Shown: positions 5,893 to 14,184, counted from the first letter of the stretch. The stretch: DNA of 17,812 nucleotides from AV133 sp035567015 (GCA_035567015.1 DATMPQ010000063.1:1-17812); one strand, 5' to 3'. The notes: a model not told the origin generated them from the sequence alone. Numbers and translations are program-made.

Positions 5893-7461
5893 ATGAAAAT
5901 ACGACTTAAGCGAACGAATACTGGCAGCACAATCATGTGTGCGTTGTGCACAATTCTGATCATCTCACTTATCGGAGCCAATGTGCTCCTTAATTGCACT
6001 ACCCGGTACAATGTCTCTTCCAAGCAGGTCAAAGGCTGGAAAGAGGCCTTGTACGCCGCGGAGGGTGGGGCCGATATCGCCTTTTCCGAAGTGCGAAAGC
6101 TCGTGAGTAGTCCGTCGACCGCTTTCCAAAGTGGAGGATGGACTCCGACGCCTGGTTCCTTTCCTATAGGCAACGGACCTTACTATTTCGGCCAGAAACT
6201 GGCCAACGGAAACGGGAGCCTTTCGGCACAAGTAACGGTCGATCAGGGCACATTCCCCGTGCCGTCTGGTCCGCCGCAGAACTATTATCGGATCCGCTCC
6301 CAAGGAACGGCTACGCTGCTTGGTTTGCCGCGGGCTGGCATGGATGACCGCATGGACAGTGTGACGAGAGGCGACAGTTTGCTCCGAAAGATCGATTTCT
6401 CGTACGACCATTTTAAAGCCACGTATGGAGATGGCGACGGGAACGGATTAGCGATTCAGACCGTCCAACACCCCCAAATCACGCGGCGAATCGAAACGAT
6501 CGCGGTTCCGCAGTTTTCGACCCTCTTCAGCGGCCTCGAGACAACCGGCACCTTTTATGGACCCGGCTCCGCCGGCTGGATCGACAGCTACGATTCCAAA
6601 AATGGCCCATACACCTTCGTCGCCAACAATCCTTCCGCGCAACATTACAACGATTCGCACAGTGGAAACGTGTCCGACGGAACTTCAACCTTCACCGAAT
6701 TCGGTTCGATTTATGGAAACGTGACGACAAACGGGGGTACTGTCACTCATAAAAGTAACGGGACTATCAGCGGTACGATCGATAACAACGTGGCATTTAC
6801 AGTTCCGCCAGTGGTTAGGCCGGACACGACAGGTTATACCACGGGGGGCGGCTCAACGCTTAATTTGCCAACCGGGACGACAGTGGCGAACCCGGCGACA
6901 TATTACTACACCTCGTTAAGTGACGGTCTGACGATCAACGGGCGAAACGTCGCCCACGGGCTGCCCAACGCTGGTAAGCCGGCTGAAACCTATGTAACTA
7001 TCGTTGTTGGGAGTGCCAATGCAACAGACGGCGATGTTGGCGGGAGAATCACCGTCGGCGCAGGTGTCAACGCTAAGATTTACTTTACAGGCGATCTAAG
7101 CACAAAGGCGCGCGATCTCGTCAACAATAACGTTGATGGCGCCACCGGCATCTATAATGCCGATGGGACACCTTCGACTGACTATAGCCTGGCGGGTCAC
7201 CTTCAGTTCTACGGAGTCAGCCCGACGGATGGATCCACGGAAGCGATCAGCATCTCACCTCCGGGCAACGTCTATGCAGCTTTTTATGCGCCGAATGCTG
7301 ACTTTACGGTCAACGGCAATCCAGATATATTTGGCGCGGTCGTTTGCCACAACTACTATAATAACGGAAACACCGGATTCCATTACGACAAACAACTGGG
7401 CCTGCTCCTCGGTCCGGTGACCGATTATCAGATCGCGAGCTATATCGAAGACATTCGATAA
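5893..7461 (+). CDS. PilX-like pseudopilin/adhesin, tandem copy 2
   Basis: The product has 522 residues and the same layout as the gene at 3855-5474. The helix after G11 reads GSTIMCALCTILIISLIGAN (11-30), followed by the ALYAAEGGADIAFSEVRKL helix, a long Gly/Asn/Thr-rich beta region, and a C-terminal block with VYAAFYAPNADFTVNGNPDIFGAVV and FHYD, ending DYQIASYIEDIR exactly as in copy 1. From the GST motif onward, 62 of the first 68 residues are identical between copies; the middle (about 210-330) is strongly diverged while the C-terminus is again similar. That pattern suits a surface-exposed variable middle between a conserved export/assembly end and a conserved fold. Its last 22 bp overlap the convergent PEP-CTERM gene. 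Likely a pilus-like fibre or tip component; exact role unknown. Confidence 0.78.
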   Translation: MKIRLKRTNTGSTIMCALCTILIISLIGANVLLNCTTRYNVSSKQVKGWKEALYAAEGGADIAFSEVRKLVSSPSTAFQSGGWTPTPGSFPIGNGPYYFGQKLANGNGSLSAQVTVDQGTFPVPSGPPQNYYRIRSQGTATLLGLPRAGMDDRMDSVTRGDSLLRKIDFSYDHFKATYGDGDGNGLAIQTVQHPQITRRIETIAVPQFSTLFSGLETTGTFYGPGSAGWIDSYDSKNGPYTFVANNPSAQHYNDSHSGNVSDGTSTFTEFGSIYGNVTTNGGTVTHKSNGTISGTIDNNVAFTVPPVVRPDTTGYTTGGGSTLNLPTGTTVANPATYYYTSLSDGLTINGRNVAHGLPNAGKPAETYVTIVVGSANATDGDVGGRITVGAGVNAKIYFTGDLSTKARDLVNNNVDGATGIYNADGTPSTDYSLAGHLQFYGVSPTDGSTEAISISPPGNVYAAFYAPNADFTVNGNPDIFGAVVCHNYYNNGNTGFHYDKQLGLLLGPVTDYQIASYIEDIR

Positions 7462-8273
7462 CGAGTCCGCGGCCCTGGCTCGCTCTTAACCCGCGAAAAA
7501 CTCTGTTCCCGGGCCATCTGCTTGAGCTTACGGCGCCGCAACTCGTAAGTCGAAACCACCGCGACGACTAACCCTATCACCGGGAAAAACGTGCTCGCTT
7601 CCGGAACTGGGCTCACCACCAGCGACCATTCTTCGAACCCGTCGTTACTGGGATGCGTGTTACCGAAGTGACAATACAGATAAACAAAGTCCGATGAACT
7701 CGTCCCGGCAAACGCGCTCGTTGGCAGATACGCAAACATATCACCTGAGCCGCTTCCATGGTTGCGCGAAGCATCCAGGTAGACCGCATCACCCGGACTG
7801 AATGAATAGCGCAGAGTCCCTAGGGAACTGACGTTCGTCGTGGTCTGGCTGCCCGTGGGCGAAGTGTAGAATTGCAATTGGTCGAGTGAGAGCAGCGGAT
7901 GGCTGTTGGCCTGATTAATATCCAGGAGCAACTTAAAATAACTCGTGTTGCCGACGATGACGGTAGTCGCCTGAAGGCCTGCGAAAGTCACGTCGTGGGT
8001 CCAAGGACCGGCCTTATCATCGAAGGGAACCGGCGCGCCGGAAGTGTTGTAGCCTTGTTCAACCGGGTCGTTCTGAACGCGCAGGAACGGCTGGATGACG
8101 CCGGTACCGGTCGGCTGTGCAGTGGTGAAATCAAACAGGGCACCGTTGATCGCGCCGCTGTCGCCATGAATCAGGTCGACGATCGTGGCTTGAGCCGGCG
8201 TGAGCGCAAAGAGGGCTCCAGCGGCAACGAGCACCGCAGCCAGCATGGATCTTTTGAAATTGTCCCTAGTCAT
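7440..8273 (-). CDS. PEP-CTERM type exported protein with C-terminal extension
   Basis: The product has 277 residues. A signal peptide fits residues 1-29 (basic start, hydrophobic core, cleavage after PAQA). A beta-rich secreted domain follows, and near the C-terminus VPEAST (223-228), a hydrophobic helix (FFPVIGLVVAVVSTYEL) and the basic cluster RRRK. This tripartite tail is the PEP-CTERM signal that exosortase systems recognise for sorting to the cell surface or extracellular matrix. The ATG at 8271-8273 was chosen because it places the signal peptide at the start; the frame opens 23 codons earlier. About 28 residues follow the basic cluster, longer than usual, and the last 13 exist only because a stop codon present in the remnant copy (TAG, 5492) is GAG here. 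The end overlaps the convergent PilX-like gene by 22 bp. Confidence 0.75.
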   Translation of the reverse strand: MTRDNFKRSMLAAVLVAAGALFALTPAQATIVDLIHGDSGAINGALFDFTTAQPTGTGVIQPFLRVQNDPVEQGYNTSGAPVPFDDKAGPWTHDVTFAGLQATTVIVGNTSYFKLLLDINQANSHPLLSLDQLQFYTSPTGSQTTTNVSSLGTLRYSFSPGDAVYLDASRNHGSGSGDMFAYLPTSAFAGTSSSDFVYLYCHFGNTHPSNDGFEEWSLVVSPVPEASTFFPVIGLVVAVVSTYELRRRKLKQMAREQSFSRVKSEPGPRTRYRMSSI

Positions 8274-8516
8274 TCTTGATTTTTCCGGTTGCTCCCGCAG
8301 GTTTCGGCGAGTCCACGCTTCTATGATTACCATATTCATCATAATTGAGTCGCAACGTCAATAACAATTTCTTATGCCAATCATCAATTGCTCCTTGAAA
8401 GCCCTTTTTAGCCTGGAAGACCGAGGCTAAAGCAAGGAAAGAAATCGCGGGCATTGAGGATTCTTTCCCTCGCCTACCGAACATTAAATCCTGACCCTTT
8501 TGACGCGGTTTTTTCG

Positions 8517-8538
8517 CTTGCTGCGGGCTCCCAGCGAG
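8517..8538. repeat. Imperfect direct repeat, copy 1, hairpin-forming
   Basis: The segment starts CTTGCTGCGGGCTC and ends CAGCGAG. CTTGCTG can pair with CAGCGAG (one G-T pair) around an 8-base loop. It matches 8692-8713 with a few changes, and a preceding GGTTTT is also shared, extending the similarity to about 30 bp. Confidence 0.45.
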
Positions 8539-8691
8539 TCGGGCGGGCCGGTAAAAATCAAATCCGAGCCACTCAGAGGAACTTTTGGGACCTGGTTAAT
8601 TGAGCTCTAACGCCAGAGCGAAATGATTGCTCGCGCTCGCGAAAAAAAGGGACGACAATGCTGCATCCCACGCTTTCGGCCCAGGTTTTCC

Positions 8692-8713
8692 CTTGCTTGC
8701 GGGCTCTAGCGAG
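8692..8713. repeat. Imperfect direct repeat, copy 2, hairpin-forming
   Basis: The segment starts CTTGCTTGCGGGCTC and ends AGCGAG. CTTGCT pairs with AGCGAG, so the folding potential seen in copy 1 (8517-8538) is retained despite sequence changes. Confidence 0.45.
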
Positions 8714-8759
8714 CGGGAGCGAAAAACGGGCATTTGCTCGTCTTTCAAGGTCAGCAATT

Positions 8760-8775
8760 GACTTTGGCCAAAGTC
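8760..8775. repeat. Perfect 16-bp palindrome GACTTTGGCCAAAGTC
   Basis: This is a fully symmetric 16-bp sequence in otherwise unassigned DNA. It could be a regulator binding site, but it is more than 480 bp upstream of the PEP-CTERM start and just beyond the end of the pseudopilin operon, so no target is obvious. Confidence 0.5.
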
Positions 8776-8879
8776 CAGCGTGGGCCAAAAACAAATCTGC
8801 CGACGATTGTGCGCTCAATAGGCTATGTATTCGTGCTATTCGCCACCCACTAGAGAATTAGAGCGGATCGCCTCAAGAA

Positions 8880-9446
8880 TTAAAGATTCCGCCAGGAATA
8901 TTGACTGCCGAGAAATGCCTTCTGCAACTCTTTGAAATCGGCTTCGCGACAAGTCAACTGAAACTGGATCTGCTCTTTGCCGCGGTTCAGAAATAGTATC
9001 GAGCGGCTGTAGGTCGCCCCATAGAAATCATAGGCAAGCGTGATAAGAAATGTTTCCTTGCGATTCATCAGCAGCGGATTCTTTTCCTGCGACACGACGG
9101 TGACATTTTCGCTGCCTTTGGGCACGGATGCGACCGCTTCGGTCACAAGCTTTTTCAAACTCTCGTCGTCGAAACTGCCAGGCTTCGGCAGCGGAATCCT
9201 TGTGATCGTGGCTTCGGCCTGCGGTTTGTTCGGCGGGCGCAGCGTCAATTGAGTGGCGCTGCCGGAATACTCCCATCCGCGCGGAGCCTGGTAAGTTACC
9301 TGTTTCGCGCCATCGGAAAATGCGAGTTGCTTCAACTTGACGCCATCGAGCTCGTATTGAACGACGCTGGGTGTAAGCTGCAACTCGGCCCGCGCCGAGG
9401 CAATTAATAATGCCGCGATTACTGGGTGAATTAAAGAACGTACCAT
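8880..9446 (-). CDS. Small secreted protein ending the pseudopilin operon
   Basis: The product has 188 residues with a signal peptide (1-20, cleavage after ARA). The mature part is beta-rich: a QVTYQAPRGWEYSGSATQLTLRP segment (about 48-70), a central helix (DDESLKKLVTEAVASV), then FLITLAYDFYGATYSRSILFLNRGKEQIQFQLTCREADF. The mix of strands with APxGW and a final F-K-L helix recalls PsbP/Mog1-like folds, but that is only a guess. The start ATG overlaps the end of the large pseudopilin gene by 16 bp and is preceded by AAAGG at a good distance, a likely ribosome binding site. Co-transcription with three pseudopilin genes suggests a periplasmic or exported accessory role in that machine. Confidence 0.72.
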   Translation of the reverse strand: MVRSLIHPVIAALLIASARAELQLTPSVVQYELDGVKLKQLAFSDGAKQVTYQAPRGWEYSGSATQLTLRPPNKPQAEATITRIPLPKPGSFDDESLKKLVTEAVASVPKGSENVTVVSQEKNPLLMNRKETFLITLAYDFYGATYSRSILFLNRGKEQIQFQLTCREADFKELQKAFLGSQYSWRNL

Positions 9447-11287
9447 CTGCCTTTAATGTAGGTGTAAATCATGATCGAGCCAGGCGGCAGCTTCGTTTGG
9501 AAATTGGTATCGAAGTACCATTGCCGCTTCGGTGGACTATAAACATTCGCCTTTCCCCATTCGCCGATCGATTGCTTACTCTGATAAAGCTCCACCATCG
9601 ACCCGTAGTAAGTTAGGGTGGCGCTCGACCAATCTTCCAGAAAACGCACGAAGTTCTCGGCGCCGCCGCTGTAAGAACCGTCGCCCCCGACCGGAGCGGT
9701 CGGAACAATGCCGGCAATAAACGCCGCGTTAACAGTTGTGTTGGTGGCCGCTGGCATCGTGCCAGACTGTGAATCGCTCCAACTATTTGAAAGGATGTTC
9801 ATCGCATCGGCAAGAATCGAAGCCGGGGCGCGCGTATAACCCGAAACTTGTGGCGTTGTCGCATCACTCGGATTACCAGAATCCGACGGTGGAGTTTCGC
9901 CTGTGTTGAAGTCTCCCTGGACATAAACCGGATTGTTGCTTGCAATAGTCAGTCCCGCTGTGGGAATTTTGCTCCCGTTTTTGATCCGAATTGCCCGTCT
10001 CGTACTGGAGCTGTTGCTGTTGTCGTACATGTAAATGATGGGGCTGGCCGGGACGCCGGCTTTGTAGGTAGGATTTCCGGGCGCTGTATTTTCGATCTGG
10101 CTAACATCGAGTGTCGCAATGCGAATGGTAGCACCCTCACGGTTATCCTGAATCGTTTGGTTCGTCGAAATGGCGCTGCTCAGCGTCTGGTAAAGCGGGC
10201 TTGTGCTGAGCAAAGGCGTGATCGTCCCGTCCGGATTGGGCGTTCCGATAGTGACGAGGTCGTGTCCTTTCACGCCATCGAATCCCTTGGTGCTAGAGCT
10301 AGGATTATCTGAGACTTGGATAACGACGTTGGCCTGGTCCCAATAGCGCTCGCCAGCCAGCGGGTCCGGAAAACCAGCGACCGGCGGCTGAATCAGCTCA
10401 TTCCAACTGTCGTTATTTGGATTGCTATCAGTCGTGTTAAAGATCGAGGTGGAATCCAAGCCGAAGGGCTGCAAAGCTTGAGCGCGCGCGGGCGGTAAAT
10501 TGCTCGGGTAGTTAGGAGATTGTGGAGTTTCTCCCGGATGCTGCCCATCTCCAGGCATAAAGTTGATGAACCAATCTGAGCCATAGTCCACTTTGCTTGC
10601 GAAGGTAAGCGAACTATGGGCGGTGTAGAGATTGGAATTCGTGTGCACCCAGCCGGTAAGGGTGAATTGAGGCCCCGGATGGATTTCCAGCGGGTCGACA
10701 TAGAAAATGGCAAAGTTCCAGGGTGATATCTGTTGTCTTTGAAATACGCGCCGGACTTTTGCCACTACATTCCCCGTTGCTGTCGGCAGCGTGATGTCGG
10801 CCGAGGCGACATAGTTGTAAACTGCTGTGGTTGTGGTGCCGGCTGCGCCAAGCATGGGAATTGGCGTCGCTGCAGGATCTGCTATAGGATTCCATTCGGC
10901 ATCTACCGCCACCACTTTGAAATTGGAAATAGCAGGAGGATTGGCAAGGCTGGCTCCGTAATAGTCCGCTGCCTCGGCGCCGAAGTTCGGGATATTGGGA
11001 AACAGCGAGGATGTCGGGAGCGGGATGGAGGTAAATGAGTTAGTCGGCAACGGCAGGTTGACGTTTCCCGGCTGGCCGCAGATCGATCTCCAATTGCCAA
11101 ATAGAATGTCCAGGCAACTGTCCCCGGTCACGATTGCGCTCTCAAGCGTATTGCTGCGCTGCACGTTCCGGCTGATGTTCATGGTGTATTCAGCCGCTAT
11201 GCCGGCAATGACCATCAGTGTCGCCGTAATCGACATGGCCACAATGAGGGTACTGCCGGACTGTTTACGAAGGAGGTTTGTTTTCAC
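9431..11287 (-). CDS. Large PilX-like pseudopilin (618 aa)
   Basis: The N-terminus reads MKTNLLRKQSGSTLIVAMS, then a hydrophobic helix to about residue 33 and a second helix (NISRNVQRSNTLESAIVTGD). This is the PilX-type layout: basic start, glycine, membrane helix, amphipathic helix. The GSTLI motif is shared with the two tandem PilX-like proteins at 3855 and 5893. The long remainder is Asn/Ser/Pro/Thr-rich and looks extracellular, with GWVHTNSNLYTAHSSLTF (about 210-230) and a C-terminal IMIYTYIKGRWYVL. The start is GTG at 11285-11287, in a GTGA overlap with the preceding gene's stop, which indicates translational coupling. It is much longer than classical PilX (about 200 residues), so it may be a tip protein with an adhesive domain. 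The assignment to the pilus machinery is inferred from the N-terminus and the operon. Confidence 0.78.
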   Translation of the reverse strand: MKTNLLRKQSGSTLIVAMSITATLMVIAGIAAEYTMNISRNVQRSNTLESAIVTGDSCLDILFGNWRSICGQPGNVNLPLPTNSFTSIPLPTSSLFPNIPNFGAEAADYYGASLANPPAISNFKVVAVDAEWNPIADPAATPIPMLGAAGTTTTAVYNYVASADITLPTATGNVVAKVRRVFQRQQISPWNFAIFYVDPLEIHPGPQFTLTGWVHTNSNLYTAHSSLTFASKVDYGSDWFINFMPGDGQHPGETPQSPNYPSNLPPARAQALQPFGLDSTSIFNTTDSNPNNDSWNELIQPPVAGFPDPLAGERYWDQANVVIQVSDNPSSSTKGFDGVKGHDLVTIGTPNPDGTITPLLSTSPLYQTLSSAISTNQTIQDNREGATIRIATLDVSQIENTAPGNPTYKAGVPASPIIYMYDNSNSSSTRRAIRIKNGSKIPTAGLTIASNNPVYVQGDFNTGETPPSDSGNPSDATTPQVSGYTRAPASILADAMNILSNSWSDSQSGTMPAATNTTVNAAFIAGIVPTAPVGGDGSYSGGAENFVRFLEDWSSATLTYYGSMVELYQSKQSIGEWGKANVYSPPKRQWYFDTNFQTKLPPGSIMIYTYIKGRWYVL

Positions 11288-12171
11288 TGGTAGGTAGTGA
11301 GTTGTGCTTTAATGGGAACTTGCCCATTGAGTAGAATGTTTGCTGATTTGAAACCGCGGTTGTTGTACTGAAGGTCGGCTGTGGAAAGATCGATCGCGGC
11401 CACGAATCGGTAGTAAAGGGCGCCCGCGGGAGTGGTTGGTGCACTGAATGGTGTGGCGTTGGTAACGTCGTTGGCCGCTGTGCGGGTGGTGCCCCTCCAA
11501 TTCCAATTAAGCGTGTTACTCGCGACGGTGTACGAACAGCGGTCGGTGATGAAGCAAACAATATCTCCAAGCGCGCTGCCAGTTCCGCTAATCGCTATTG
11601 GCAGAGCGTGAATGGCCCAGCCGCCACCGGGAAGCTGATAACTGCTCGGGGTGCCAGGCGCCACAAGGAAATTATCCATCGTCACGCTAAGGTTACCGGT
11701 GTTTCCGCTTACTGCAGTAACGTCACCCTCAATTTGATGAGTGGGGATGATGAGTCGCTCTCCAACGGTCGGTGCTGCCGATGAAGCTCCCGTGACCTTT
11801 ATTTGAATCGTGTTGTCGCTCGTCGTGTAATCGCCGTTCGGGCCGCTGCCACCCGAGAGGATTTTGTGCGGTCCGGACCGCCACTGTTGGAATGCAATTC
11901 CCTCAGCGGAAGCGGGCACCGGTGATGGATATGGCGTGCCGCTGGCATTCGCCAGCGCTGGCAACGACACGGACGAGTGCAAGTCTCGGACCATTTTCAG
12001 CATGGCGACCCGCGCCTGCTGATGCGAAGTGTTCACGGCCGTGTTTTTCGCGTCCAGAACCATGCCGCTATTCAGCAGCGAGTAAATAAGGAGGCCGAGC
12101 ACGCCGATGAGAACGGTCGTAAACATCAGCTCGATCAGCGTGAAGCCGCGAGTGGTCAGGGAAAGTTTCAT
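11284..12171 (-). CDS. PilW-like minor pseudopilin
   Basis: The product has 295 residues. The class III signal is clear: a leader of nine residues ending in G, then FTLIELMFTTVLIGVLGLLIYSLL, with the glutamate at the fifth mature position (E14) that prepilins need for methylation and assembly. A hydrophilic helix follows (NTSHQQARVAMLKMVRDL), then a beta-rich C-terminal domain with two cysteines (CFITDRC). Size, signal and position between a PilV-like and a PilX-like gene fit PilW of type IV pili or GspJ of type II secretion. Prepilin peptidase would cut between G9 and F10 at the inner membrane. Start and stop overlap both neighbours by 4 bp (ATGA and GTGA), so the genes are coupled. Confidence 0.85.
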   Translation of the reverse strand: MKLSLTTRGFTLIELMFTTVLIGVLGLLIYSLLNSGMVLDAKNTAVNTSHQQARVAMLKMVRDLHSSVSLPALANASGTPYPSPVPASAEGIAFQQWRSGPHKILSGGSGPNGDYTTSDNTIQIKVTGASSAAPTVGERLIIPTHQIEGDVTAVSGNTGNLSVTMDNFLVAPGTPSSYQLPGGGWAIHALPIAISGTGSALGDIVCFITDRCSYTVASNTLNWNWRGTTRTAANDVTNATPFSAPTTPAGALYYRFVAAIDLSTADLQYNNRGFKSANILLNGQVPIKAQLTTYQ

Positions 12172-12737
12172 ATGTCAGAAGTGCGAATGGCGCTCATCGA
12201 AAATGTATAGTTTGGCTGGTGTATCCCGTCATGATTAAGGTAGTTATACGTGATCGTCACGACGGCCATATACGTGTTCGGGGCAGTCGTCGCGGACACG
12301 TCGGTCACCGCGATCGTCACCGTGCCTTTAACAACGACCGTCATCCCGGTACTTGGGTCTTTATATTGATAGACCGGCCACTGGTTGGACACCACCCCGG
12401 TGGTAGGGTCTTTATAACCAATTGTATGCGTTCCTACGGTCATATCGTAAGTCGGAGGATTATTGATGAGATCCTTGGGAATCTGGGGCGTGCCATCCGG
12501 ATTTGTTTTCTGCGGATTGAACGGGCTCATCGATTCGAACGAATCGATCTGGTTCATTACGACCGTGTAAGCGCCAGTCGCGTTGCGGCTAATGGCCGCG
12601 ATCGAATTGAACTTGGTCAGCGCTCCGATGGTCGAGGCAGCACCGATTCCTAGCACCGCAATGCCGACCATTGCTTCAAGCATTGTGAAAGCTGCCCGGT
12701 TCTTCGCGACAATTAAAGAAAGATTGGTTCTAAGCAT
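12168..12737 (-). CDS. PilV-like minor pseudopilin
   Basis: The product has 189 residues. The prepilin signal is present in slightly unusual form: NRAA-FTMLEAMVGIAVLGIGAAS, with alanine instead of glycine before the cleavage site and glutamate at the fifth mature position (E21). A helix with IAAISRNATGAYTVVMNQIDSFESM follows, as in PilV/GspI-type minor pilins, then a Pro/Thr-rich beta domain ending YTFSMSAIRTSDI. It is the first gene of a four-gene minus-strand operon, and its stop overlaps the next start as ATGA. A TTG three codons upstream (12746) is an alternative start; ATG 12737 was preferred as the common codon. Upstream, TTGACG (12795-12800, minus strand) could be a -35 box, but the matching -10 is poor. 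Confidence 0.82.
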   Translation of the reverse strand: MLRTNLSLIVAKNRAAFTMLEAMVGIAVLGIGAASTIGALTKFNSIAAISRNATGAYTVVMNQIDSFESMSPFNPQKTNPDGTPQIPKDLINNPPTYDMTVGTHTIGYKDPTTGVVSNQWPVYQYKDPSTGMTVVVKGTVTIAVTDVSATTAPNTYMAVVTITYNYLNHDGIHQPNYTFSMSAIRTSDI

Positions 12738-12983
12738 ACACGTCAACGGTTAATGTCTAGCTATTTTCAATGATTACCACAATTACCAGAAATTCGTCAA
12801 CCAAAAAATGCCGATCGATTTGAGTCGTTTCGGACGGCGGACACCCTGTCTGCGGAGTCCTGAAAACGGCGCAATTGGGCGAGCGGACCAAGCTGCCTCT
12901 TGGCCGGCTCAGTCATCAGCGGGTTCTTTCTTGCGTCTTTGATCGACAGCCCGTCGGGCAGCGCGGCGCAGAGCCGGAAGTAC

Positions 12984-14177
12984 CTACAGGCCGAGAGGCT
13001 GCGCCATGGCGGATCTCGGCATTGCCGTTGGTAGGCGGCGCAACTTGTCGATTACCTGCGGCACAAGCCCGAGCGCGTGCTCGATATCAGGATCCGAGTT
13101 GAAGCGACCAAATGAAAAACGCAGACTGCCCCGCGCACGATCCTCATTCAAGTACATCGCGCGAAGCACGTGCGAAGCCTCCGCCGAACCTGTTCTGCAG
13201 GCCGAGCCCGCTGAGCAACACACGCCATGTCGATCTAATAGCAGCAGGGCCGCATTCGAATCGATTCCGCGAAAAGAGAAACTCGATGTGTTCGGGAGCC
13301 GCGCCATGCGATCGCCGTTGATTGATGCGCCGCTCACCGCTTCCAGAATTCCGTTTTCGAAACGGTCGCGCATGGTGCGCACGCGATTCTGTTCTTCCTC
13401 GATCGATTCGGCGGCGCGCTCAGAAGCTTTTCCCAATCCGACGATCGAAGCGACATTTTCTGTTCCAGCACGTCTCCCGTTCTCCTGACCGCCGCCAATG
13501 ATCGACGGTTGAAAACGAGAATTCCGCTTAACATAGAGTGCGCCGACGCCTTTCGGTCCATGAAATTTGTGCGCGGAGAGCGAGAGGAAATTGATCGTGG
13601 ATTCGCCGAGCCGGATCGGAATTTTTCCGGCCGCCTGCACCGCATCGCTGTGGAAGAATACCCCTTTCTCGCGACAATGTCCCGCGATTTTCTCGACCGG
13701 AAACAAAACCCCGGTCTCATTATTGGCCCACATCACCGAGACGATTGCCGTGTCTGGCCGGATCGCTTGTTCGAGCTCGCCAAGATCGACATGGCCGTCT
13801 CGATCGACGCCAAGAAATGTCACTGCGCATCCGCGTTTGGTCAGCGCTTGGCAATGCCGTAGGACAGCGCTGTGCTCTACCGCAGTCGTGACGATGTGTT
13901 TACGGGAAGGATCGATCTGGAGCGCGGAATTGATGGCCGCGTTATTTGATTCAGTTCCGCAACTCGTGAAAACGATCTCACTCGCCTGGCACCCAAGCAG
14001 AAGTGCAACCCGTTCGCGCGCCCGATCGATTGCCTTCCGCACTTGCCCGGCAAATTGGTAACCGCTCGACGGATTGCCGTAAAACTCCGTCAGGAAAGGC
14101 AGCATCTCCTCCACCACCGCGGGATCGAGCTGCGTGGTGGCATTGTTATCCAGGTAAATGACCTTGCCCGCTATCAC
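12984..14177 (-). CDS. Cysteine desulfurase, NifS/IscS type (PLP enzyme)
   Basis: The product has 397 residues. The enzyme removes sulfur from L-cysteine, giving alanine and a protein-bound persulfide for Fe-S clusters or tRNA thiolation. Visible signatures: YLDNNATTQLDP (8-19), CGTESNN (73-79), EHSAVL (101-106, PLP-stacking His102), ANNETG (151-156), HSDAVQAAGK (177-185), the PLP lysine in SAHKFHGPKG (K204), GGGQENGRRAGTEN (228-241) and the active-site cysteine in CSAGSACRTG (C327). Length is normal. The start is uncertain: GTG at 14175-14177 lies just before the conserved VIYLDNN and no ATG is nearby. The frame remains open upstream to 14336, but that stretch consists of REP repeats. A REP hairpin unit lies 8 bp upstream of the chosen start. 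No IscU or SufU gene adjoins it. Confidence 0.92.
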   Translation of the reverse strand: MIAGKVIYLDNNATTQLDPAVVEEMLPFLTEFYGNPSSGYQFAGQVRKAIDRARERVALLLGCQASEIVFTSCGTESNNAAINSALQIDPSRKHIVTTAVEHSAVLRHCQALTKRGCAVTFLGVDRDGHVDLGELEQAIRPDTAIVSVMWANNETGVLFPVEKIAGHCREKGVFFHSDAVQAAGKIPIRLGESTINFLSLSAHKFHGPKGVGALYVKRNSRFQPSIIGGGQENGRRAGTENVASIVGLGKASERAAESIEEEQNRVRTMRDRFENGILEAVSGASINGDRMARLPNTSSFSFRGIDSNAALLLLDRHGVCCSAGSACRTGSAEASHVLRAMYLNEDRARGSLRFSFGRFNSDPDIEHALGLVPQVIDKLRRLPTAMPRSAMAQPLGL

Positions 14178-14184
14178 AATTCCA

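Larger units (their letters stand above)
8274..8879. other. Non-coding stretch with small repeats and palindromes
   Basis: No convincing gene lies in these 606 bp on either strand; frames of 67-81 codons lack motifs. It holds a TTTAGCCT/AGGCTAAA hairpin (8407-8414 and 8424-8431), two copies of a 22-bp imperfect direct repeat (8517-8538 and 8692-8713), and a perfect 16-bp palindrome (8760-8775). It is both the upstream region of the PEP-CTERM gene and the downstream region of the pseudopilin operon. Confidence 0.5.

Noticed and set aside
8407..8431. Hairpin TTTAGCCT/AGGCTAAA as a terminator
   Set aside because: It is followed by A-rich or mixed sequence on both strands rather than a T-run, and it lies upstream of the PEP-CTERM gene instead of after a gene.
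12771..12800. Promoter TTGACG with an 18-bp spacer before the pseudopilin operon (minus strand)
   Set aside because: The -35 is good, but the candidate -10 (TAATCA) matches the consensus poorly, so it is mentioned only under the PilV-like gene.
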